64,000 nucleotides of DNA, taken from positions 34,468,097 to 34,532,096 of the forward strand of contig CM025849.1 of the NCBI GenBank assembly GCA_003952965.2. The letters are read 5' to 3'. A program made the position numbers and the translations under genes. Position 1 is the stretch's first letter, and each line of letters begins with the position of its first letter. Of the stretch, positions 1 to 13,775 are shown piece by piece. The stretch comes from Morella rubra. Taxonomy: Eukaryota > Streptophyta > Magnoliopsida > Fagales > Myricaceae. Below the pieces are notes generated by a model that saw only the letters and a list, made by a program, of their open reading frames with translations, made no database searches and was not told where the DNA came from.

Positions 1-750
1 GGAAGGCATGGGAATAAGGGTATCATTTCCAAAATTTTGCCTAGGCAAGATATGCCTTATTTGCAAGATGGAAGACCTGTTGATATGGTTTTCAACCCGT
101 TAGGAGTACCTTCACGAATGAATGTAGGACAGATATTTGAATGCTCGCTCGGGTTAGCGGGGGATCTCCTAGGTAGACATTATCGAATAGCACCTTTTGA
201 TGAGAGATATGAACAAGAGGCTTCGAGAAAACTAGTGTTTTCTGAATTATATGAAGCCAGTAAGCAAACAGCGAATCCATGGGTATTTGAACCTGAGTAT
301 CCGGGAAAAAGCAGAATATTTGATGGAAGAACGGGGGGTCCTTTTGAACAACCTGTTATAATAGGAAAGCCTTATATTTTGAAATTAATTCATCAAGTTG
401 ATGATAAAATACATGGACGTTCCAGCGGACATTACGCACTTGTTACACAACAACCCCTTAGAGGAAGGGCTAAGCAAGGAGGACAGCGGGTAGGAGAAAT
501 GGAGGTTTGGGCTCTAGAGGGGTTTGGTGTTGCTCATATGTTACAAGAGATGCTTACTTATAAATCTGATCATATTAGAGCTCGCCAAGAAGTACTTGGT
601 ACTACGATCATTGGAAGAACAATACCTAAACCTGAGGATGCTCCAGAATCTTTTCGATTGCTCGTTCGAGAACTACGATCTTTGGCTTTGGAACTTAACA
701 ATTTCCTTGTATCTGAGAAGAACTTCCAGATTAATAGGAAGGAAGCTTAA
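1..750 (+). CDS. rpoB: Plastid RNA polymerase beta subunit, C-terminal part (NUPT copy)
   Basis: This encodes the last 249 residues of the beta subunit of the plastid-encoded RNA polymerase; the frame is already open at base 1, so the gene runs off the window. Recognisable blocks are GRHGNKG at the start, [15 protein letters not shown], the conserved [15 protein letters not shown] stretch and the usual C-terminal ending FQINRKEA before a TAA. Five bases separate the stop from the rpoC1 start used here, as in plastid operons. A few residues differ from the usual dicot sequence, for example Arg in place of Gly at codon 616-618, a G-to-A change typical of ageing NUPTs. In the nucleus the copy has no expected function, since plastid genes lack transit peptides and nuclear promoters. 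Confidence 0.93.
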   Translation, partial: GRHGNKGIISKILPRQDMPYLQDGRPVDMVFNPLGVPSRMNVGQIFECSLGLAGDLLGRHYRIAPFDERYEQEASRKLVFSELYEASKQTANPWVFEPEYPGKSRIFDGRTGGPFEQPVIIGKPYILKLIHQVDDKIHGRSSGHYALVTQQPLRGRAKQGGQRVGEMEVWALEGFGVAHMLQEMLTYKSDHIRARQEVLGTTIIGRTIPKPEDAPESFRLLVRELRSLALELNNFLVSEKNFQINRKEA

Positions 751-755
751 TCGGA

Positions 756-3643
756 ATGAATCAGAATTTTTCTTCTATGATTGATCGGTATAAACATCAA
801 CAACTCCGAATTGGATCAGTTTCTCCTCAACAAATAAGTGCTTGGGCCAAGAAAATCCTACCCAATGGGGAGATAGTTGGAGAGGTCACAAAACCCTATA
901 CTTTTCATTACAAAACCAATAAACCCGAAAAAGATGGATTATTTTGTGAAAGAATTTTTGGACCTATCAAAAGTGGGATTTGCGCTTGTGGAAATTATCG
1001 AGTAATCGGGGATGAAAAAAAAGACCCGAAATTTTGTGAACAATGCGGAGTCGAATTTGTGGATTCTCGGATACGAAGATACCAAATGGGCTATATCAAA
1101 CTGGCATGCCCAGTAACTCATGTGTGGTATTTGAAACGTCTTCCTAGTTATATCGCGAATCTTTTAGATAAACCTCTTAAAGAATTAGAAGGGCTAGTAT
1201 ACTGCGATGTGTGATTTGATCCAAATTCTGATTTTACAGATTCAGAATGAGAAACTGTCATCCCATTCAATCGAATTGGTATGCCCCGGATCTGACATGT
1301 CTCTTGGTAGAAAGAACATGAAGCTCAGAATTATGGGTGTATTCAATACTCCCAAATCAAAGGGGGAATTGGTCTATGGTCTATTCACTAACAAATAAAT
1401 AGTAATTTTTAGTTCTACCTCGTGAAAAACAAAAGACTTCTTTTGTTTTTGTGGAATTAATCATTCTCTTTCTTTTATTTTATAAATATAAAATAAATGA
1501 AATTATGTTTCAATAAGCAAATTATGTCATGTCATGGTTGCAGGAGTCTATCCATCGCATATAGGCTTTAAGGACATCGTGGCATAACCGTCGAGGCGAA
1601 GTAGGGACCTAAAAGATCGAATAGAACGATACATAGACAAGTAAATCCCTTATGAATTCCAAGGTACTTCTTTACTTTAATTGAATTTTAATTTAATTAA
1701 TGATTAAGGGGATTTATCATTCAAAGGGACGTAGACTACTCAAGAATTTTACATTTCATTTATTTTATGTCGTAACAAAATCTATAAAAAAAAAAAAAAA
1801 AAAGAATGAATTAATGAAATGTTGCTTGGTCTTAATTGGAAACTTGAGTAAAGAGTAGATCTTTTCTTTCTTTTTTTTTGGGGGGGGAGGGGGTGGGTTA
1901 TAGATAAAGAAACAAAAGTGGGAACTCCTTTCTTTATCTTTATTTGATGTAACTACTTGAGCCGGATGAAAGGAAACTTTCACGTCCGATTTTGAAGGGG
2001 GATATCCTATGGGATCCTACCCAAATTTTTCCTTTGCCAGGCCCATAGCTAAAAAACCTACTTTCTTACGATTACGAGGTTCATTCGAATATGAAATCCA
2101 ATCCTGGAAATACAGCATCCCACTTTTCTTTACTACACAGGGCTTCGATATATTTAGAAATCGAGAAATTTCTACCGGAGCGGGTGCTATCCGAGAACAA
2201 TTAGCCGACCTGGATTTGCGAATTATTATAGAGAATTCGTTGGTAGAATGGAAAGAATTAGGGGACGAAGGGCCCGCGGGTAATGAATGGGAAGATCGAA
2301 AAGTTGGAAGAAGAAAGGATTTTTTGGTTAGACGCATGGAATTAGCTAAGCATTTTATTCGAACAAATATAGAACCAGAATGGATGGTTTTATGTCTATT
2401 ACCAGTTCTTCCTCCCGAGTTGAGACCGATCATTCAGATAGATGGGGGTAAGCTAATGAGCTCGGATATTAATGAACTTTATAGAAGAGTTATTTATCGG
2501 AACAATACTCTTATCGATCTATTAACAACAAGTAGATCTACGCCAGGGGAATTAATAATGTGTCAGGAGAAATTGGTACAAGAAGCCGTGGATACACTTC
2601 TTGATAATGGAATCCGCGGACAACCAAGGAGAGACGGTCATAATAAGGTTTACAAGTCGTTTTCGGATGTAATTGAAGGGAAAGAGGGAAGATTTCGTGA
2701 GACTCTCCTTGGTAAACGGGTCGATTATTCGGGTCGTTCTGTTATTGTCGTAGGGCCCTCGCTTTCATTACATCGATGTGGATTACCTCGCGAAATAGCA
2801 ATAGAACTTTTCCAGCCATTTGTAATTCGGGGTCTAATTAGACAACATCTTGCTTCGAATATAGGAGTTGCTAAGAGTAAAATTCGAGAAAAAGAGTCGA
2901 TTGTATGGGAAATACTTCAGGAAGTTATGCAGGGGCACCCCATATTGCTGAATCGAGCGCCTACCCTGCATAGATTAGGCATACAGGCATTCCAACCCAT
3001 TTTAGTGGAAGGGCGCGCTATTTGTTTACATCCATTAGTTTGTAAGGGATTCAATGCAGATTTTGATGGGGATCAAATGGCGGTTCATGTACCTTTATCT
3101 TTGGAGGCTCAAGCGGAGGCTCGTTTACTTATGTTTTCTCATATGAATCTCTTGTCTCCAGCTATTGGGGATCCCATTGCCCTACCAACCCAAGATATGC
3201 TTATTGGGCTCTATGTATTAACGAGCGGGAATCGCCGAGGTATTTGTGCAAATAGGTATAATCCATGTAATCGCAGAAATTATCAAAATAAAAAAATGGA
3301 CGACAATAGCTATAAGTATACGAAAGAAAAAGAACCCTTTTTTTCTAATTCCTATGATGCAATTGGAGCTTATCGTCAGAAAAGAATCAATTTAGATAAT
3401 CCTTTGTGGCTGCGGTGGCAACTAGATCAACGCGTTATTGCTTCAAGAGAACCTCCTATCGAAGTTCACTATGAATCTTTGGGTACTTATCATGAGATTT
3501 ATGAGCACTACCTAATAGCAAGAAGTATAAAAAAAGAAATGTTTTGTATATACATTCGAACCACTGTTGGTCATATTTCTCTTTATCGAGAAATTGAAGA
3601 AGCTATACAAGGGTTTTGTCGGACCTGCTCATATGGTACCTAA
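756..3643 (+). CDS. rpoC1: Plastid RNA polymerase beta' subunit (NUPT copy, exons 756-1208 and 2027-3643)
   Basis: The beta' subunit forms the N-terminal half of the catalytic clamp of the plastid RNA polymerase. Exon 1 (756-1208) has the zinc-binding cysteines in CACG and FCEQCGVEF. Exon 2 (2027-3643) has the magnesium-binding active-site loop [12 protein letters not shown], the [16 protein letters not shown] block and the usual ending CRTCSYGT. Joining the two at the group II boundaries gives an uninterrupted frame of about 689 residues, the normal size. The ATG at 777 (MIDRYKHQQ) is the other start used in annotations; the one at 756 adds seven residues. The gene is complete and unbroken although it sits in nuclear DNA, which points to recent transfer. 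Confidence 0.93.
1209..2026 (+). other. rpoC1 group II intron
   Basis: The intron starts with GTGTG and ends with AT, the group II pattern (GUGYG...AY), and removing it joins codons for Asp and Phe in phase. A domain V-like hairpin lies at about 1957-1993, just before the 3' splice site. The intron is 818 bases long and carries an 18-base A run (1786-1803) and a G-rich stretch near 1880. Without the plastid splicing factors it would not be removed from a nuclear transcript, so the rpoC1 copy cannot make full protein there. Confidence 0.85.
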
Positions 3644-3808
3644 TATTATGACATTTAAGTTAAGTAATTCTATGACACCGATGTGAATTAGGGTCTCTCT
3701 GGTTCAATTAGGACCATAGTTCTTGAATTTCTACGCGAATAAAAATCGAGAAAAGGAAGTTTTCCAATCATTGACTTAAACCCATTGTCGAACCCCACTC
3801 AGCAGAAT

Positions 3809-6107
3809 ATGGAGGTACTTATGGCAGAACGGGCCAATCTGGTCTTTCACAATAAAGTGATAGATGGAACTGCCATTAAACGACTTATTAGCAGATTAAT
3901 AGATCACTTCGGAATGGCATATACATCACATATCCTGGATCAAGTAAAGACTCTGGGGTTCCAGCAAGCCACTGCTACATCCATTTCATTAGGAATTGAT
4001 GATCTTTTAACAATACCTTCTAAGGGATGGTTAGTGCAAGATGCGGAACAACAAAGTTTGGTTTTGGAAAAGCACCATCATTATGGAAATGTACACGCAG
4101 TAGAAAAATTACGACAATCCATTGAGATATGGTATGCTACAAGTGAATATTTGCGACAAGAAATGAATCCTAATTTTAGGATGACTGACCCTTTTAATCC
4201 AGTGCATATAATGTCTTTTTCGGGAGCTAGAGGAAATGCATCTCAAGTACATCAATTAGTAGGTATGAGAGGATTAATGTCGGATCCACAAGGACAAATG
4301 ATTGATTTACCCATTCAAAGCAATTTACGTGAAGGACTGTCTTTAACAGAATATATCATTTCTTGCTACGGAGCCCGCAAAGGAGTTGTAGATACTGCTG
4401 TACGAACATCAGATGCTGGATATCTCACACGCAGACTTGTTGAAGTAGTTCAACACATTGTTGTACGTAGAACAGATTGTGGTACCATTCAAGGTATTTC
4501 TGTGAGTCCTCGAAATGGGATGATGCCGGAAAGAATTTTTATCCAAACATTAATGGGTCGTGTATTAGCAGATGATATATATATGGGCCCACGATGCATT
4601 GCCGTTAGAAATCAAGATATTGGGATTGGACTTATCAATCGATTCATAACCTTTCAAACACAAACAATATCTATTCGAACCCCCTTTACTTGTAGGAGCA
4701 CATCTTGGATCTGCCGATTATGTTATGGTCGAAGTCCTACTCATAGCGACCTGGTCGAATTGGGAGAAGCTGTAGGTATTATTGCGGGTCAATCTATTGG
4801 AGAACCGGGAACTCAGCTAACATTAAGAACTTTTCATACCGGCGGAGTATTCACAGGGGGTACTGCAGAACATGTAAGAGCCCCTTCTAATGGAAAAATA
4901 AGATTCAATGAGGATTTGGTTCATCCCACACGTACACGTCATGGACATCCCGCTTTTCTATGTTATATAGACTTGTACATAACTATTGAGAGTGAAGATA
5001 TTATACACAACGTGACTATTCCACCAAAAAGTTTTCTTTTAGTCCAAAATGATCAATATATACAATCCGAACAAGTTATTGCTGAGATTCGCGCGGGAAC
5101 GTATACTTTAAATTTGAAAGAAAGGGTTCGAAAACATATTTATTCGGACTCAGAAGGAGAAATGCACTGGAGTACCGATGTATACCATGCACCGGAATTT
5201 ACATACAGTAATGTCCATCTCTTACCCAAAACAAGTCATTTATGGATATTATCAGGAGGTTCGTGCCGCTCTAGTGTAGTCCCTTTTTCACTTCAAAAAG
5301 ATCAAGATCAAATTAATGTTCATTCTCTTTCTGTTAAAGGAAGATCTAGTTCTAGTCTTTCAGGAAATAATGATAAAGTAAGACAAAAATTCTTTAGTTC
5401 AGATCTTTTTGGTAAAAAAAAAAAAGAAAGCAGGATTCCTGATTATTTAGAACTAAATCGAATCATATGTATAGGTCATTGTAATCTCATATATCCTGCT
5501 ATTCTCTATGAAAATTCTGATTTATTGGCAAAGAGACGAAGAAATAGATTCATCATTCCATTCCACTCGATTCAAGAACGAGAAAAAGAGCTAATGTCCC
5601 CTTCCGGTATTTCAATTGAAATACCCGTAAATGGTATTTTTCGCAAAAATAGTATTCTTGCTTATTTTGATGATCCTCAATACAGAAGAAAGAATTCAGG
5701 AATTACTAAATATGGGACTATAGGGGTGCATTCAATCCTCAAAAAAGAGGATTTGATTGAGTATCGAGGAGTCCAAGAATTTAAGCCAAAATACCAAATG
5801 AAAATAGATCGATTTTTTTTCATTCCCGAGGAAGTACATATTTTGCCCGAATCTTGTTCCATAATGGTACAAAACAATAGTATCATTGGAGTAGATACAC
5901 GAATTACTTTAAATACAAGAAGCCGAGCGGGCGGATTGGTCCGAGTGGAGAGAAAAAAAAAAAGGATTGAACTTAAAATCTTTTCTGGAAATATCCATTT
6001 TCCTGGAAAGATGGATAAGATATCCCGACACAGTGGTATCTTTATACCGCTTGGAACGGCAAAAAAATGCTAAGGAATAAAAAAAAATTGAAAAATTGGA
6101 TTTATGT
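3809..6107 (+). pseudogene. rpoC2: Plastid RNA polymerase beta'' subunit, truncated (NUPT copy)
   Basis: This is the 5' part of rpoC2, whose product carries the C-terminal half of the beta' function. The start is the ATG at 3809 ([11 protein letters not shown]), 165 bases after the rpoC1 stop. Clear blocks are [21 protein letters not shown], the zinc-site cysteines around [15 protein letters not shown] and [21 protein letters not shown]. The frame runs to a stop at 6071-6073 after about 754 residues, against roughly 1,390 in intact plastid genes. Recognisable rpoC2 DNA continues to about 6107 in another frame, so a one-base loss in an A run near 6062-6067 made the stop. Beyond 6107 the sequence is no longer rpoC2. 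Confidence 0.9.
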
Positions 6108-6446
6108 CTAATATATTGATTTCTAAATAAATGGATTTTTTTTTTCAATTGGAAAAAAAATGATACTTATTTTTATTAGAATTAGGCACCAGTCCCTATG
6201 TCAATTCCGAAATATCTCGTTTATTGTAACACTTCCTACAAAAAATATTCCATTGGAATAAGAGGGGGAAGGAAGAAGGCGAGTCGGTATGCTAATTCCT
6301 CATCCTCCAATCAGTCCTTCCCATGGGTTATTGTCCCAACAAATAAATAATTGTAGGAGTGAAATCTTAATCGAATTTAATTCTAAAAAGCGAGAGCAGT
6401 AAGTCCAAGGAAATAAACTAAGAAAAAATACGTATTGTTTATAGGA
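6108..6446 (-). other. Breakpoint and inverted atpF-atpH spacer
   Basis: Just after 6107 the sequence changes from rpoC2 to what looks like the plastid spacer between atpH and atpF, read in reverse. The exact joint is somewhere in 6105-6120 and may share a few A/T bases. No gene is present. This is the internal seam of the NUPT, where a forward and an inverted plastid segment meet. Confidence 0.7.
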
Positions 6447-7928
<1,482 letters not shown>

Positions 7929-8672
7929 TCAATGATGACCCTCCATGGATTCGCCAATATAAGCCGCAGCTAAAGTTGCAAAAATAAGAGCTTGAATACC
8001 ACTTGTAAATAATCCAAGTAACATGACAGGTATAGGAACGACTGAAGGTACTAAAGAAACAAGAACAACAACTACTAATTCATCAGCTAATATATTTCCG
8101 AAAAGTCGAAAACTAAGTGATAAGGGTTTTGTGAAATCTTCTAAGATATTAATGGGTAAAAGGATTGGAGTTGGTTGAATGTATTTACCAAAATAACCTA
8201 ATCCTTTTTTGGTAAGACCCGCATAAAAATATGCTACTGACGTGAGTAAAGCTAAAGCAACGGTAGTATTTATATCATTTGTAGGTGCGGCTAATTCCCC
8301 ATGAGGTAACTGTATGATTTTCCAAGGTAAAAGAGCACCTGACCAATTCGAAACAAAAATAAATAGAAACAAAGTTCCAATAAAGGAAACCCATGGACCG
8401 TATTCTTCTCCAATTTGAGTTTTGCTCACGTCTCGAATGAATTCAAGGACATATTCGAAGAAATTCTGACTGTCACTAGGAATGGTTTGTGGATTACGAA
8501 CAGCTATAATAGCTGAACCTAATAAGATAGCAATTACAACCCAAGAAGTAATAAGTACTTGGGCATGGACTTGAAAACCTCCTATTTGCCAATAGAAATG
8601 TTGGCCGACTTCCACACCAGATATATCGTATAACCCTTTTAGTGTGTTGATAGAACATAATAGAACATTCAT
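7929..8672 (-). CDS. atpI: Plastid ATP synthase subunit a (CFo-IV; NUPT copy)
   Basis: Subunit a is the stationary proton channel of the chloroplast ATP synthase. The frame gives 247 residues, the normal length, from [16 protein letters not shown] to [12 protein letters not shown]. It has several membrane helices, and the channel Arg lies in [15 protein letters not shown]. No stops or frame breaks are seen. It reads on - together with atpH and rps2; the 208-base gap to rps2 is plastid-like. As a nuclear copy it is expected to be silent. Confidence 0.95.
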   Translation of the reverse strand: MNVLLCSINTLKGLYDISGVEVGQHFYWQIGGFQVHAQVLITSWVVIAILLGSAIIAVRNPQTIPSDSQNFFEYVLEFIRDVSKTQIGEEYGPWVSFIGTLFLFIFVSNWSGALLPWKIIQLPHGELAAPTNDINTTVALALLTSVAYFYAGLTKKGLGYFGKYIQPTPILLPINILEDFTKPLSLSFRLFGNILADELVVVVLVSLVPSVVPIPVMLLGLFTSGIQALIFATLAAAYIGESMEGHH

Positions 8673-8880
8673 ATTGCCCTCTAAAAGAAATAGAACTTTA
8701 AAAAATTATTTTGATTCAACCATCTATTTTTTGACTTGCCTACTTAAATTATATATTTTGGATATCAACTAATCGCATAATACCCCTAGTTACTTGTATC
8801 TCTTTTGTGTGATTAAGGAATCGTAACCGATTTCATAAATTTATGGAGTTCAAAAAATAATTTATTTATCTTATTATTAA

Positions 8881-9362
8881 TCACGGATTTCGTATATAGC
8901 TAGAACGACCCTCACAAATTGCAAATACTAATTTGTTAAGAATTAATCGGATTGAAGCTATAGCGTCATCATTTGCTGGAATCGAAATATCTGCGAGATC
9001 GGGGTCACAATTTGTATCGATTAAACAAATCGTTGGAATTCCCAAAATGATACATTCTCGAAGAGCCGTATATTCTTCTTGCTGATCAACAATTATTACA
9101 ATATCGGGTAATCTCGTCATATATTTAATCCCGCCCAGATATGTTTGCAAGTGAGATAATTGTCTCTTCAACATAGCTGAATCTCGTTTCGGAAGACGGT
9201 GGAGTCTCCCCATCTTTTGTTCCGTTCTCAAGTCCCTGAACTTATGAAGTATGGTTTCCGTAGTATACCAATTCGTTAACATTCCACCGAGCCATTTTTT
9301 ATTAACATAATGACAACAGCCCTTATTGCAGCCCGTGCTACTGAATCAGCTGCTTTAATGGG
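8881..9362 (-). pseudogene. rps2: Plastid ribosomal protein S2, 5'-truncated and frameshifted (NUPT copy)
   Basis: The open part (8881-9282) gives 133 residues of plastid S2, from [10 protein letters not shown] to the usual C-terminus GRSSYIRNP. Upstream DNA to about 9362 still matches S2 ([12 protein letters not shown], then the VNKKWLGG region). A single missing base near 9316-9320 separates the two parts. About 80 N-terminal codons are absent, and the match ends at the right edge of the plastid block. Several residues look like C-to-T damage, such as Arg for Gly at 9112-9114 and Met for Thr in EQKMGRL. Confidence 0.88.
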
Positions 9363-9859
9363 CCCTATCATTCTCCTTCTCCCCTAATGCTCCTCTTTCT
9401 GCCTAGACGATCTGACTCCATTATTGAAAGTCCTCAACGGCTGATAAATGGCTCTCCTTGTTCTTGGATTCGTGGCATTCGTCCCTCCTCGATGCCTTCC
9501 CCAATTTTCTCTTTCTCTTCTTCTACATCCTCATCCTTTCTTCTGATATTTGAAAGATTATATATATGGCGTCAAATTAACTCCAGCCAAACAGAAGAAA
9601 ATTACAAAAAAAAAGGTATTCAATGATTATTTATTTACTTTAGCAAACATTGCTTCGCCTCAGATTTCGTAATGAACTCCGACGACAAAGTTCCTATCCC
9701 AAACTTGTTTATTCTTCAACCATTATTGAATCTGGAATTTAGCATCCAAACAATACAGTGAGAGAGCGAAGGAAAAAGAAAATTGAAGGTGAAGAACTTG
9801 GTACTTGATTTCCAATGAAGGTTTAAGATTATGATAAAATGATGGGTTAAGTACCTAGA
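9363..9859. other. Right edge of the NUPT and 3' flank of the resistance gene
   Basis: Plastid similarity ends near 9362 and nuclear sequence begins. An open frame on + at 9387-9626 matches nothing I recognise. 9640-9859 is probably 3' untranslated or flanking sequence of the CNL gene. No target duplication can be judged because the other end of the insertion is outside the window. Confidence 0.5.
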
Positions 9860-12800
9860 CTAAGAATTCTCATCGAGCTCGAACCTTGGGATGTGAGCGA
9901 TCTTGGGCCAGTCCTCACCTGTCTCTCTCTTGCATCTTGGGATAAGATGGCACAATAATCAATCTTCAGCGTCTGCAAGGACGTTAATCGACGCATTCCT
10001 TCCGGCAGTGATGCCAAACTAGGACAGTCTCTAATTGTCAAGTCTTCAAGTGATGTCCAGTTGTGAATCCACTCTGGAAGAGCTGTGAATCCAAGACCTC
10101 TGATATGTAGTTGTCGTAGAGTGGTAAGATGTTGAAGCCCCGGCGGGAGGAACTCTAGTTTTGGAAGAGAATCAAGTTTCAAAGAGCGGAGGCTCGTAAG
10201 CCCTTGCCATTGCATCCCATCCTTATCATTGCCTAGATCGAGCTCATTGCAAAAAGAAAGCTCCAGCTCTTGAAGTGCAGTGAGGTGTTGTATCCCTCGA
10301 GAGAGAGATTGCAGGCTATAGCAACACCATATTGACAAATACTGGAGGCCAATGAGGTTCCGCAGCCCTTCCTCTGGAACAGATTGTAGGTCCGCAATAG
10401 ATAATAGTTGTAGACGCTTCAATTTTGAGAGAGGATTAAATGAGGAGGCGATTGCTGTTGAGGGGCATTGTGGTGCTGCCACATACATCATCATCGTCTG
10501 TTGCACTGGCTTCCAGCTGGCATTCCACATGTATAAATTTTCTTCGAGATGTGGAAATGTTGGAGTGGAAGTCAACATCGGGCAATTCTGGACCTCCCAA
10601 GATGAAAGTCGAGGAAATGAAGGGATCAAAGGCTGCTCCGTCATTGATGTTATTTCGACGGGATCCCTCCTCCACCAACCCTTAAGTTTTAGACAAGAAT
10701 CGAGGTGGATTCTCTTCAGAGATGGAAAGAATGTGAATGGCGTCGTTGAAGAAGCAGAGAACATATTGTTGCTATTACCATTATCCGATTGTATATACTC
10801 CAAATCCGTCAACCCATAAAGAGAAAGACTCTCAAGAGAAGGCAGTTGGCTCAATGGTGGCAAATATTGTAAATTTCTGCACATCTCTAATCTCAAGTCA
10901 ACAAGATTTGTGAGTGACAAAAGCCAATTTGGAAACGTCACGCTTGGATAGAAGGTAGAAAAAGCTTTTTAAGATTTGGATGAGGTTGTAACCCCTCCCA
11001 TAACATTTCCTCACAGACAACCTCCTCTTCGCAGATACGCGACCACTTTAAATGCAAAGACTGAAGATATTGTTTTTCCTTTAAATCGGCAGCCTTATAT
11101 TCTAATTCAGCATCTTTCCCATGTCTCAAGCCTTCAATCACCAAGTTTCCTCGCAGATTGTTTAGCCGCTTCAGTTCGTTTAACCCACCACTATCCACGG
11201 AGATAGAACCTCCAAAGCTGACTACAAATTTCGACAGTGTCTGAAGATTAGTCATTTGCCCCATTCCACCTGGCATATGAGTCAAACTGTCACATTCCTC
11301 AATCTCAAGATGCCTGAGGTTGACTAAGTTTTTCATGTCTTTATGCAATTCTTGAAGTTTACTACAACCGTTGAGGCTTAATGTCTGCAAATTTTGCAAC
11401 CTGGTTATGGAATCGGGTAGCTTCCTAATAGAATCATTGTCAGACAGATCTAAATATCTTAATTGCTTCAAGTCCCCGATTGAACATTCCAAACCCAAGA
11501 AGCGTCCAGAACTCACATCCAATGCACGCAAGAACTTCAAACTATCACAGGTTGACAAGTAATTGGTCCGATTGTCGTAATTATGCTGTCGCAAATACCG
11601 AGGGGATGGAAGCTGGAAAATAATTGTTCGCATCCTATTTTCTTTAAAATTTGGGACTACACGAGGAGGCTTACGATCATCAATCCATAAATGGCGAGCT
11701 TTCACATCAATGGCTTCCTTCTCACAATCAAAGGTTGTGATCAATGATCCTGCTACGGATACAGCAAGATCATGCATGAGGTCATGCATTTTGCAACTGA
11801 TTACATCACCGTACTCATCTACTTTAGCTTCTTGAAAGAAAGACCTCCAAAGTAAATCAAGAAAGTACTCATTTCCGACATCTTCAAAGCATTGGTCTTG
11901 ATCTGATAAATGGATAAAGCCTTGTGCCATCCAAAGTTTAACAAGCATTGATTTAGAAATATGGCAATCCTTGGGAAACAAACTACAGTAAGCAAAACAG
12001 TGCTTCAAATGTGGCGGCAATTTATCATAACTCAGCCTAAGAGTTGGTAAGATGTCATTTTGTTTTATTCTAAGAAGTTCATTGGTCTTGAAAGACAACC
12101 ACTCTGTTTCTGAGTTTCTCAAGTACAATAGCCTCCCAATTATCCTTATGGCAAGAGGGACACCTACGCATTTTTCTAGAATCTCCTTTCCAATTGCCAC
12201 AATTCTTGAATTCTTTGGCTCCTCTCCTTTGTCAAATGCCATTTGCTTAAATAAACACCAAGAGGCATCTTCACCTAAACCCCTTAATGAATATTGTTTA
12301 GCTGCCCGGGCAATCTTGGCAACTTTTTCAGTGCGTGTGGTCACTAATATTCTACTCCCTCTTGCTCCACCCACTAATAGTGTTTTCAAGCTCATCCATT
12401 TTTCACTATCCTCGTTCCACAAATCATCCAGCACAAGAAAGTATTTCTTTCCGTCAATTTCTTTCTTAAGATCAGCTACCAATGTCTCTTGCACAGTAGT
12501 TTCCGGTTTCTTTTTCGTTGCCAATTCTAACATCTCTTCAACAATTTTTTGAACCTCAAAATTTTCAGAGACACATACCCACATTTTTACTTCAAAACTC
12601 TCTTTGATTTTTTCATCATTGAATATGTGTTTTGCTAGTGTAGTCTTTCCTAATCCTCCGATGCCAACAATGGCAAGGATTGAAACATTCTCCTCAATGT
12701 TGGAGTCCATCAGGAGTTCTATAACTGCCTTCTTATCATCCTCTCTCCCAATGACTTGTTCCCCAACTACACAGGAATGACTATCATTCCATTTCTTATT

Positions 12801-13261
12801 GCTAAGCGCCCCTGTCTGATCTACATTACGTGGTTCTAGATGAAACTTACGATCTGCTTGAATGGCATCCAACTTCTCTCTAATCTTCTTAATTTTACGA
12901 GCCATCTTAAAACGGTATGCAAGCTGGTTTGATTTGGAAAAGAAAATGCGCACCTGTTTTGTCTTGTTACGTCCCTGTGTCATCATTTCTCGCAACAGAC
13001 CTTCAGTGGAGAAATCGTCCAGCAAGTCGTCCGCCTTATAAACGACATCGTCTAGCCTTTCGAGCCAAAGTTTGACAGCGTTATTCCCGCAGCTCGCTTC
13101 TCCTCCGCGTCCAGAAGCACAGCTTTGATTGTCGAAACCGTGTCCTGGAGCTTCTCAAGCTCATCTTTGACACCCCAGAGCAGTCCGAGCTCTTGGAGAG
13201 CCCGGGAGCCCAATTTCCCAAGGATTCCCTCAGCAATGCTGAAGAGAAGACCTTCCGCCAT
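9860..13261 (-). pseudogene. CC-NBS-LRR disease-resistance protein (RGA-like), broken frame
   Basis: This is an intronless coiled-coil NBS-LRR (CNL) gene of the RGA2/RGA3/RGA4 type; such proteins sense pathogen effectors in the cytoplasm. In order it shows: an Rx-type N-terminal domain (MAEGLLFSIAEGILGKL...LLDAEEKRAAG, then KLWLERLDDVVYKADDLLDD); the NB-ARC with P-loop GIGGLGKTT, kinase-2 FLVLDDLW (the Trp marks CNLs), RNBS-B GSRILVTTR, GVPLA and MHDL (KMHDLMHDLA); then many leucine-rich repeats. The frame changes three times, near 13086, 10939 and 9937, each consistent with one lost base. With the family's frame the product would be about 1,130 residues ending at the TAG at 9860-9862. It is either a pseudogene or an intact gene with assembly indels, since the domains are otherwise well kept. 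Confidence 0.85.
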
Positions 13262-13371
13262 TTTTTGGTGCTGCGCTAAGGAAAGCTAAAAGCCTGTGTT
13301 GAAGTAGTTAGAGGGGCAGAAGGAAGAGAGATGTTTGCTGTGTGAAGTTTGGAAGGTCGACGAGCCGTGGC

Positions 13372-13378
13372 ATTTATA
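13372..13378 (-). promoter_or_regulatory. Possible TATA box of the CNL gene
   Basis: TATAAAT on the - strand, 111 bases before the ATG at 13261, is a suitable distance for a plant TATA box with a short leader. Confidence 0.4.
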
Positions 13379-13530
13379 AGCGGCTACATGCAAATCCTAA
13401 TTGAAATATAAAATTAATTAATTAAGAGTACCCTCCAATTTCCATCACATGCCACGACTAATTAAGAAAAAGAAAGACCGACGGTGCTCCATTTAAGATT
13501 ACATCCCCAGTTTTCGCCATGCGGAAAGAT

Positions 13531-13775
13531 AAAGATGCCTTAAATGCTTCAATTTAGAGATAGTACTCGACACAACTACTCCACTGTGTATATCTACGAA
13601 AGATCAATATGCCTTAAATGCTTCAATTTTCCACCATGCGATCTAAGAAAGATCCAACATGCCTTAAATGCTTCAATTTATAGACAGTACTAGGCACAAC
13701 TACTCCACCGTGTAGATCTGCTTCAAGTTAGGGACAGTACTAATTGGCACAACTACTCCACCGCGTAGATTTAAC
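13531..13775. repeat. Imperfect tandem array upstream of the CNL gene
   Basis: The words ATGCCTTAAATGCTTCAATTT and CACAACTACTCCACCGTG, with a GACAGTACT spacer, recur three times each in partly shuffled order. Unit spacing varies from about 50 to 110 bases. It lies 270-510 bases upstream of the CNL start and could affect its promoter, but no function is visible. Confidence 0.7.

Noticed and set aside
9387-9626. 79-codon open frame next to the plastid edge
   Set aside because: No recognisable domain, no splice or promoter context; it crosses the 3' flank of the CNL gene.
10352-12552. Open frames on + over the CNL gene
   Set aside because: They are antisense shadows of the NB-ARC and LRR coding region.
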